Shown here: one piece after another, positions 7,487 to 13,334 of the stretch | How the letters are laid out: each line of letters opens with the position of its first letter | Position numbering within the stretch: the first letter of the stretch is position 1 | NCBI GenBank assembly: GCA_002362625.1 | Contig: DEUP01000045.1 | Coordinates: 1 to 32,094 of the forward strand | Reading direction: 5' to 3' | Origin: Clostridiales bacterium UBA3259 | GTDB taxonomy: Bacteria; Bacillota_A; Clostridia; Oscillospirales; Oscillospiraceae | Length of the DNA: 32,094 bases | The notes under the pieces: generated by a model | Seen by the model: the letters and a program-made list of their open reading frames with translations, nothing else | What the model was told of the DNA's origin: nothing | Database searches by the model: none | Made by a program: the position numbers and the translations under genes

Positions 7487-8125
7487 ATGCGGAACTTTCC
7501 ACTTTTTACGACGGAATTCGGGGTGTCCAGTCTGGTGCTGAAGGAGATCCCCTATCGGAAGACCGCCTACATCACCGTCCGGGAAATCCAGCCGGATGGC
7601 TTTGACGCCCACCTGAAGGAATGCGTGGACTTCTGCCGGTTGGCGGGAGCGGAGAAAGTCTACGCCACGGGGCATGGGGCGCTGGAACGGTATCCTTTGC
7701 ATACCGCTGTTTTAAAAATGTCCGCAACGGCCTGGGTGGACAGGGAAAAGCTTGCCTGCCTGTTCCCGGTGACGGAGGCCACAGTGGAACGGTGGCGGCA
7801 GTATTGCAATGAGCGGATGGCGGACGTTGACAATGCCGCTACCCTGGAAAAACGGGACGAGGAAGAGATTCTTAAAACCGGCGGCGCTTACTTCGTCCAC
7901 CGGGACGGGCGGCTTCTCGGAATTGGCTGGCTCAACGACTGCGAGCTTCTGTGCGTGGCGGCGGAGCCGGGGATGGGGGAGACGGTGATGCACACCCTGA
8001 TGTCTCTGGTGGAAGGGGATACCATGACATTGGAGGTGGCCTCCACCAACCATAGGGCAATCCGGCTGTATGAAAGGCTGGGCTTCCTGAAAACGGGAGA
8101 GCGTTCCCGGTGGTATCGGCTGTGA
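7487..8125 (+). CDS. GNAT-family N-acetyltransferase
   Basis: This 212-residue protein has a GNAT acetyl-CoA-binding fold in its C-terminal half. The recognisable part is residues 170-212, with VASTNHRAIRLYERLGF, the usual end of GNAT domains (N-x-x-A-x-x-x-Y-x-x-x-GF). The N-terminal half (1-110) is less typical and may be a degenerate second GNAT lobe. A G-rich ribosome site (AAAGGGGGGG) precedes the ATG. The substrate cannot be inferred. It lies just before the ylxM-ffh operon but ends ahead of that operon's own strong promoter, so it is probably separate. Confidence 0.8.
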   Translation: MRNFPLFTTEFGVSSLVLKEIPYRKTAYITVREIQPDGFDAHLKECVDFCRLAGAEKVYATGHGALERYPLHTAVLKMSATAWVDREKLACLFPVTEATVERWRQYCNERMADVDNAATLEKRDEEEILKTGGAYFVHRDGRLLGIGWLNDCELLCVAAEPGMGETVMHTLMSLVEGDTMTLEVASTNHRAIRLYERLGFLKTGERSRWYRL

Positions 8126-8183
8126 TGCCTGGGGGAAATCCACAAAAATAAGAAAGACTTTTTTACATGTGCGGGAAAAATAC

Positions 8184-8212
8184 TTGACACTGTTCGAAGG
8201 ACATGCTATAAT
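8184..8212 (+). promoter_or_regulatory. Consensus promoter of ylxM-ffh operon
   Basis: TTGACA (8184-8189), 17 bases and TATAAT (8207-8212) match the sigma-A consensus perfectly, with a TGC extended -10. It is the strongest promoter in the window, as expected for ffh and ribosomal protein genes. The leader to ylxM is about 38 bases. Confidence 0.92.
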
Positions 8213-8256
8213 AGCTCAGGTTTCAAGGGTAAAACCTTGACAGAGGGAGGAACCGG

Positions 8257-8601
8257 ATGGACGCGCTCACAATGGCACTGCTGTTTGACTACTACGGCGG
8301 TATGCTCACCGAGAAGCAGAAGGAATGCTTCGACCTGCGTTACAATCAGGATCTGTCCCTTGGGGAGATTGCCGAAGCCCAGGGCGTCAGCCGCCAGGCG
8401 GTATACGATAACCTGACAAGGACGGAGGCGCTCCTGCGCCGGATGGAGGAAAACATCGGCATGGTTCGGCGGGACAGAGCTGTCCGCCAGGCCCTTCAGG
8501 AAATTCAGGACGCGACTGGGGAACTGAGCAAAATTCCCGATGCCGCGGTGCTGGCACTTTCTCAGCGGATTCAGGCCGCTGTTACCACGCTTAAGGAGTA
8601 A
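8257..8601 (+). CDS. ylxM: YlxM-family SRP-associated HTH protein
   Basis: This 114-residue protein of the YlxM/p13 family has a sigma-70 region-4-like helix-turn-helix. Residues 17-62 contain LTEKQKECFDLRYNQDLSLG and the recognition helix region GVSRQAVYDNLTR. YlxM is coded next to ffh in many Firmicutes and has been reported to affect SRP function. Here it ends two bases before ffh, and the ffh ribosome site overlaps its stop codon. GAGGGAGG precedes its own ATG. Confidence 0.92.
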   Translation: MDALTMALLFDYYGGMLTEKQKECFDLRYNQDLSLGEIAEAQGVSRQAVYDNLTRTEALLRRMEENIGMVRRDRAVRQALQEIQDATGELSKIPDAAVLALSQRIQAAVTTLKE

Positions 8602-8603
8602 TT

Positions 8604-9956
8604 ATGGCATTTGAAGGCTTAACTGAAAAAATTTCCGCAACCTTCAAAAAGCTTCGGGGCAAAGGCCGCCTGAAAGAAGCGGACGTGAAGGAGGCCATGC
8701 GGGAGATCCGTATGGCCCTGCTGGAAGCGGACGTCAGCTATAAGGTGACCAAGGATTTTGTGAAGACCGTCACCGACCGCTGCGTAGGCGCGGATGTGCT
8801 GGAATCTCTGACCCCGGCCCAGATGATCGTGAAGATCGTCAACGAGGAGCTGTGCAGGCTCATGGGCAGCAGCGTCAAGCATATTACCATTAACCCCAAC
8901 GGCCCCACCGTGGTCATGCTGGTGGGCCTCCAGGGCGCCGGTAAGACCACCAACGGCAGTAAGCTGGCCGGTCTGCAAAAGCGGCAGGGCAGAAATCCTC
9001 TGCTGGTGGCCTGCGACATTTACCGGCCTGCCGCTATACAGCAGCTCCAGGTCTGCGGCGAAAAGCTGGGCATTCCTGTTTTTGAGAGAGGCACCCAGGA
9101 TCCTGTTCAAACCGCGAAGGAAGCGGTGCTCTACGCCCGTCAGCGGGGCTACGATATGGTGTTTCTGGACACCGCCGGCCGTCTCCATGTGGACGAGAAC
9201 CTGATGAACGAGCTGAAGAATATAAAGGCCGCCGTAAAGCCTGACGAGATCATGCTGGTGGTGGATGCCATGACCGGCCAGGACGCGGTGAACGCCGCTC
9301 AGAGCTTTAACGACTGGCTGGACATTGATTCCGTCATGCTCAGTAAGCTGGACGGCGACGCCAGAGGCGGCGCGGCCCTGTCTGTCCGGGCGGTTACCGG
9401 CAAGCCCATCAAGTTCGCGGGCATCGGCGAAAAGCTGGAGGATATTGAGCCCTTCCATCCCGACCGGATGGCAAACCGGATCCTGGGCATGGGCGACATG
9501 CTCACCCTTATCGAGAAGGCGGAAAAGGCTTACGACGCCCAGAAGGCCGCCGAGATGGAGAAGAAGCTCAAGTCCAACCGCTTCACCCTCCAGGACTTCT
9601 ACGACCAGCTGGCGCAGATGAAGTCCATGGGTTCCATGGAGGACATTCTGGCTCAGATGCCCGGCGGTGCTAACCTGAAGGGCGTGAAGCTGGATCCCAA
9701 GGCCATGGCTCACACGGAGGCCATCATCCTGTCCATGACCCCTAAGGAGCGGGAAAAGCCGGAAATCATCGGCGGAAGCCGGAAGAAGCGGATTGCCGCC
9801 GGCGCCGGTGTGAAGGTGGAGGATGTGAACCGGCTGCTCAAGTCCTTTGAGCAGATGCGCAAGCTCATGAAGCAGTTCTCCGGCCCCGGCGCCGGGAAGA
9901 AAATGAAGCGCCTGAGCCGTATGGGCGGCTTTGGCGGCGGTTTCCCCGGATTCTAA
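8604..9956 (+). CDS. ffh: Signal recognition particle GTPase Ffh
   Basis: This 450-residue SRP54 protein binds signal peptides and SRP RNA and delivers ribosomes to FtsY at the membrane. The N domain covers 1-95. The G domain has P-loop GLQGAGKT at 108-115, DTAGR at 189-193, SKLDGD at 247-252 (usually TKLDGD) and GIGEK near 273. The M domain covers 295-450, with a methionine-rich region and a Gly-rich end GGFGGGFPGF. Length and order are normal. The SRP RNA gene is not in this window. Confidence 0.98.
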   Translation: MAFEGLTEKISATFKKLRGKGRLKEADVKEAMREIRMALLEADVSYKVTKDFVKTVTDRCVGADVLESLTPAQMIVKIVNEELCRLMGSSVKHITINPNGPTVVMLVGLQGAGKTTNGSKLAGLQKRQGRNPLLVACDIYRPAAIQQLQVCGEKLGIPVFERGTQDPVQTAKEAVLYARQRGYDMVFLDTAGRLHVDENLMNELKNIKAAVKPDEIMLVVDAMTGQDAVNAAQSFNDWLDIDSVMLSKLDGDARGGAALSVRAVTGKPIKFAGIGEKLEDIEPFHPDRMANRILGMGDMLTLIEKAEKAYDAQKAAEMEKKLKSNRFTLQDFYDQLAQMKSMGSMEDILAQMPGGANLKGVKLDPKAMAHTEAIILSMTPKEREKPEIIGGSRKKRIAAGAGVKVEDVNRLLKSFEQMRKLMKQFSGPGAGKKMKRLSRMGGFGGGFPGF

Positions 9957-10035
9957 GGAATCCTGAAAATGTTCGCTCTAAGCAAACTGCTTTGCGATAT
10001 ACTTTAAATTTAAAAATTATGGAGGTGAAACTCTC

Positions 10036-10275
10036 ATGGTTAAGATCAGACTGAGAAGAATGGGCGCTAAGAAGGCTCCTTACTACCGTATTGTTGTCGC
10101 TGACTCCCGTTCTCCCCGTGATGGCCGCTGTATCGAGGAGATCGGCACTTACAATCCCCTGACCCAGCCCGCTACCATCACCGTCGACGCCGAGAAGGCC
10201 CAGAACTGGATCAAGAACGGCGCACAGCCCACCGACACCGTTCGCGGCCTGCTGAAGAACGCCGGCGTGCTGTAA
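10036..10275 (+). CDS. rpsP: Small ribosomal subunit protein bS16
   Basis: This 79-residue basic protein is bS16 of the 30S subunit, with the canonical start [20 protein letters not shown], the [17 protein letters not shown] motif and [15 protein letters not shown] at the end. GGAGGTG lies 10 bases before the ATG. It follows ffh by 79 bases, as in the usual Firmicutes order. Confidence 0.98.
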   Translation: MVKIRLRRMGAKKAPYYRIVVADSRSPRDGRCIEEIGTYNPLTQPATITVDAEKAQNWIKNGAQPTDTVRGLLKNAGVL

Positions 10276-10298
10276 GAGCCCCAAAGGAGAAAGGCCAC

Positions 10299-10529
10299 AT
10301 GAAAGAACTTTTGCTGTATATGGCAAAGAATCTGGTGGATGATCCTGAGGCAGTCACCGTTACCGAAATCGAAAATGAGGACGGCAAGGTGCTGGAGCTG
10401 CGTGTTGCCGAGGGTGACATGGGCAAGGTGATCGGCCGCCAGGGACGAATCGCGAAAGAGATTCGCACCATTATTAAGACTGTAGCCCAGCGCACTGGCG
10501 AGAAGGTCACGGTCGAGATCGTGGATTAA
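10299..10529 (+). CDS. khpA: KH-domain RNA-binding protein KhpA
   Basis: This 76-residue single type-II KH domain protein carries the GxxG loop within GKVIGRQGRIAKEIRTII (46-63). KhpA (YlqC) forms a dimer or a complex with KhpB/EloR and binds RNA; it affects cell elongation in streptococci. AAAGGAG precedes the ATG. It lies 23 bases after rpsP and is followed directly by a terminator hairpin, so the first part of the operon ends here. Confidence 0.95.
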   Translation: MKELLLYMAKNLVDDPEAVTVTEIENEDGKVLELRVAEGDMGKVIGRQGRIAKEIRTIIKTVAQRTGEKVTVEIVD

Positions 10530-10535
10530 ACGATG

Positions 10536-10562
10536 ATGCGTGACAGTTTGTCACGCATTTTT
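10536..10562 (+). terminator. Terminator after khpA
   Basis: ATGCGTGACA (10536-10545) pairs perfectly with TGTCACGCAT (10549-10558) around a GTT loop, followed by TTTTT (10558-10562). It separates khpA from rimM. Confidence 0.88.
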
Positions 10563-10765
10563 CGTTTAAGCTGTCTTAAATCCCCTTTGGGGCTTTGAGA
10601 GAGAGAAAATTGCAGTCTGCTTCATGCACTTCGTACACTGCGCAGACTGAGCGGAATTTTCTGCCAGGTACACGCCCCGGCAGAAAATGACTAAATTTTA
10701 TTTGCCGCTGCGGCGGCAAACTCTGCGAGGCTTGCGTGGCATTTTTGTCACGCTTTCTTCGTTAT
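10547..10765 (+). repeat. Imperfect direct repeat flanking the insert core
   Basis: TTTGTCACGC occurs at 10547-10556 and again at 10744-10753. Similarity continues for about 12 more bases (ATTTTTCGTTTA against TTTCTTCGTTAT). The copies are 197 bases apart and bracket most of the hairpins. They could mark a duplication or insertion, or simply be two related terminator stems. Confidence 0.45.
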
Positions 10766-10843
10766 TCGGGGCAGAGATCCCAATTGCATTGCGTATACAT
10801 CCCGAAACGGGAGTTTCGATAAATTACCTATGGAGGAAAACAC
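10563..10843 (+). other. Hairpin-rich noncoding insert between khpA and rimM
   Basis: No credible gene lies in this stretch. It is full of inverted repeats: GAAAATT/AATTTTC (10605-10611 with 10655-10661) enclosing CAGTCTGC/GCAGACTG (10613-10620 with 10642-10649); TTTTCTGCC/GGCAGAAAA (10657-10665 with 10679-10687); TTTGCCGC/GCGGCAAA (10701-10708 with 10713-10720); GCGTGGC/GTCACGC (10734-10740 with 10747-10753, one G-U); CGAAAC/GTTTCG with a GGGA loop (10803-10818). The second stem shares bases with the outer first stem, so the two exclude each other. It may be a structured RNA or leader, or an interspersed repeat. rimM must be transcribed through it or from a promoter inside it; none is obvious. 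Confidence 0.6.
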
Positions 10844-11335
10844 ATGAAGCTGCCATTCATAGAAGCCGGTGAGATCGTCACCACCCACGGGGTCCGTGGA
10901 GAAATAAAGCTGCTCACCTGGCTGGACAGCCCGGAAGATCTTTTAGACTTTGAACGCTGCCGCATTGACGGAAAAGAATATGTCATGGAAGCTGTCCGGG
11001 TGCAGAAAAGCTGCAACCTCATAAAGCTTGCCGGGGTTGACACCATGGAGCAGGCACAGCTTCTCCGGGGAAAGACTCTGGAACTGTACCGGGAGGACAT
11101 TTCGGATGATGTGATCTTCGCCGCGGAGCTTATCGGTATGGATGTGGTTGCGGATGGGGAAGCCATCGGAAAGATCGCCGAGGTGCTGGACTATCCCGGA
11201 AACTGTGTGTATGTGGTCCGGGGGACGCGGGAATATCTGATTCCCGCTGTGAAGGAATTTATCCTTTCCACGGATCTTGAAAAGAACGAGATGACAGTAA
11301 AGCTTCTGGAAGGAATGGCCAGCGATGAGAATTGA
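10844..11335 (+). CDS. rimM: 16S rRNA maturation factor RimM
   Basis: This 163-residue protein assists 30S assembly and binds S19. The N-terminal beta-barrel begins with the canonical EAGEIVTTHGVRGEIKL (6-22). The C-terminal PRC-barrel has the LIGMDVV segment, then DYPGNCVYVV and EYLIPAVKEFI. A GGAGG site precedes the ATG. The end overlaps trmD by 11 bases, a common arrangement that couples translation. Confidence 0.95.
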   Translation: MKLPFIEAGEIVTTHGVRGEIKLLTWLDSPEDLLDFERCRIDGKEYVMEAVRVQKSCNLIKLAGVDTMEQAQLLRGKTLELYREDISDDVIFAAELIGMDVVADGEAIGKIAEVLDYPGNCVYVVRGTREYLIPAVKEFILSTDLEKNEMTVKLLEGMASDEN

Positions 11336-12080
11336 CATTTTGACCCTGTTCCCGGAGACACTGGGGGATGTGCTCAGCGAAAGCATTTTGGGCCGTGCCC
11401 AGGAGAGGGGCTACATCACCATCGACACCCACCAGATCCGGGACTATACCGCGAACAAGCAGAACCAGGTGGACGACTACCCCTACGGCGGCGGCCGGGG
11501 CGCGGTGATGGCGGCGGATCCCATTTACCGCTGCTGGGAGGCGGCCTGCGACGAGGCCGGCGGGCCGGTGCATACCATTTACCTCTCTCCCTGCGGCCAT
11601 ACCTTCCGGCAGGCGGATGCCATACGCTTAAGCAAAATGGAGAACCTGATTCTGGTCTGCGGCCACTATGAGGGCATCGATCAGCGGTTCATTGACGAGT
11701 GCGTGGACGAGGAAATCTCCCTGGGGGATTTTGTGCTGACCGGCGGGGAAATCGCCGCCATGGCGGTGACGGACGCCGTATGCCGGATGGTTCCCGGCGT
11801 GCTGGCAGATCCGGAGTGCTTTGAGGACGAAAGCCATTTTAACGGCCTGCTGGAATATCCCCAGTACACCCGGCCCGCTGTGTGGCATGGCAGAGAGATT
11901 CCGGAGATTCTTACCTCCGGCAATCATGAAAAGGTCCGGCTATGGCGCAGAAAGCAGTCCCTCCGCCGCACAAGGGTCAGGCGGCCGGATATGTATGAGA
12001 AACTGGATCTTTCCTCCAAGCAGGATCAGAAGCTGCTGAAGGAGATGGAGGAGGATGAAAAAAGGGGGAAGCTCCCATAA
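11325..12080 (+). CDS. trmD: tRNA (guanine37-N1)-methyltransferase
   Basis: This 251-residue SPOUT enzyme makes m1G37 in tRNA and prevents frameshifting. The trefoil-knot SAM site includes LILVCGHYEGIDQR (108-121) and SLGDFVLTGGE (132-142). The linker and catalytic region has ESHFNGLLEYPQYTRP (169-184), in which a Glu appears to stand where E. coli TrmD has catalytic Asp169; I have not confirmed this by alignment. The early PYGGGRGAVM (53-62) is also typical. rplS usually follows in bacteria but is absent here; a terminator hairpin and convergent genes come next. Confidence 0.97.
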   Translation: MRIDILTLFPETLGDVLSESILGRAQERGYITIDTHQIRDYTANKQNQVDDYPYGGGRGAVMAADPIYRCWEAACDEAGGPVHTIYLSPCGHTFRQADAIRLSKMENLILVCGHYEGIDQRFIDECVDEEISLGDFVLTGGEIAAMAVTDAVCRMVPGVLADPECFEDESHFNGLLEYPQYTRPAVWHGREIPEILTSGNHEKVRLWRRKQSLRRTRVRRPDMYEKLDLSSKQDQKLLKEMEEDEKRGKLP

Positions 12081-12084
12081 AATA

Positions 12085-12123
12085 TCTGCGGCTGGACAGC
12101 GAATCTTTTCCTCCAGCCGCAGA
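12085..12123. terminator. Hairpin between convergent trmD and lipoprotein genes
   Basis: TCTGCGGCTGGA (12085-12096) pairs perfectly with TCCAGCCGCAGA (12112-12123), loop 15. Only weak T-rich tails follow: cgattta on the plus strand and atattttat on the minus strand. It probably ends both convergent units. Confidence 0.65.
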
Positions 12124-12191
12124 CGATTTATTCAGAGCTTCCTTTGTACAAAAGGAATCACGGGTTTCGACACATTACCCCCAGCGGGGCT

Positions 12192-13331
12192 TCACAGCAC
12201 CGGATCAGACCATTCGCCGCCTCCGCTGCTGCCGCCTCCGCCGCCACCGCCATCGGAGCCGGGATTTCTGTGAACAATGGGACGATTGCGTACCATGTCC
12301 GCGGAGATATAGCCCAGTGTTCCGTCGGGCGCAGAGGCAAGATAGCGGTTTTCAAACTCCCAGAGAAGGGTAAGCTCCGTGTTTGTTTTGGGGCTGTCCA
12401 GCACCTCGCCCCGGAGGTCAATGCTACGGAAAATATTCGCGCCGTAGGCGGTATAGCCGGCTCTGCTCTCAAAGGCTTCGTCGCCTTCAAGCATCAGGCA
12501 GCGCCGTTCCACCGTGGCAAAAACGCCGTCAATATAGAGCGTGCAAATGCCGTCCTCCTCCGAGAATACCCGCACATGATCCCCGCGCTGGTAAACAACC
12601 GCGTAAAGCTCCGCCTCAATGGAGATTACGTGGGCAGCTGCCGCACTGCTTGCGCTGAGATTCACACAGACAATGGGCGCCCCTCCAAACGCTGTGAGAC
12701 TGATATCGCCGCCATCAGCACCGGCGGATGGGGCACCGCCGCCTCCCCCGCCGCCCCCGCCGCCTTCACTGCCTCCGGAGGAACCGGAGCTGCGGATGCG
12801 GTTTTCGCTCAGCATGTCGGTGGGCACATATCCCAAAACCCCGTCGAGTTCAACAAGGCAGCAATCTCCAAGGTCGGCCAGAAGCTGAAGCTCGGTATTG
12901 GTGCTGAGCGTCCGCTCCGGCTCTCCGCGCAGGAGATAGCCGGTGAACAGCTCGGCATTGCGCTTGGCAAACATTGTTTTTGGCTCGGTCTCCTCCTCGC
13001 CGTCATACGCCACAAGGCGCTTTTCCACATAGCCCCTGCCATAGGCCGTGCTTACGATGTAGTAATCCTCCCATTCGCCCTCTATAAGGAGCGGTTCTCC
13101 ACGTTCGAGTACGGCCAGAACCGCGGGGGCTTCAAGGGCGACGACCTCCCCATCGTCGGTTTCCGGAATGGTCTCCGGCGGAAGGGTTGGCTCTGTCACG
13201 GGTGCGGTCGCAGGCGGAGAGGTCGGCTCTGTCGTGGGTGTGGAGCCGGAGGGCGCCGGCGTCGCGGTGGCTCCGCAGCCGGCGAGCAGCATCATAACAG
13301 CGCAAAGGCAGGCCGCAATTGTTTTTTTCAT
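12192..13331 (-). CDS. Lipoprotein with two tandem SH3-like modules and polyglycine runs
   Basis: This 379-residue protein starts with a lipoprotein signal ending in the lipobox LAGC (Cys19), then a Thr/Pro-rich linker (20-58). Two related modules follow. Compare NTELQLL...GVLGYVPTDML (145-174) with NTELTLL...GTLGYISADMV (317-347), and RGYVEKRLV (99-107) with FATVERRCL (271-279). They resemble bacterial SH3-type cell-wall-binding repeats. Each module is followed by a glycine-rich run: ten glycines at 190-199 and seven at 361-367, the latter before a short end GGEWSDPVL. The ribosome site AGGGGG lies in the last codons of the upstream transglutaminase gene, three bases away, so the two are one operon. 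Function is inferred as cell-wall or surface related. Confidence 0.78.
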   Translation of the reverse strand: MKKTIAACLCAVMMLLAGCGATATPAPSGSTPTTEPTSPPATAPVTEPTLPPETIPETDDGEVVALEAPAVLAVLERGEPLLIEGEWEDYYIVSTAYGRGYVEKRLVAYDGEEETEPKTMFAKRNAELFTGYLLRGEPERTLSTNTELQLLADLGDCCLVELDGVLGYVPTDMLSENRIRSSGSSGGSEGGGGGGGGGGAPSAGADGGDISLTAFGGAPIVCVNLSASSAAAAHVISIEAELYAVVYQRGDHVRVFSEEDGICTLYIDGVFATVERRCLMLEGDEAFESRAGYTAYGANIFRSIDLRGEVLDSPKTNTELTLLWEFENRYLASAPDGTLGYISADMVRNRPIVHRNPGSDGGGGGGGSSGGGEWSDPVL

Positions 13332-13334
13332 GAT

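Noticed and set aside
10687..10872. A 61-codon frame (MTKFYLPLRRQTLRG...) in the khpA-rimM gap
   Set aside because: No ribosome site; it begins inside a hairpin arm and runs into rimM in another frame. If the insert is a dispersed repeat, this frame will recur with it and may be annotated wrongly elsewhere.
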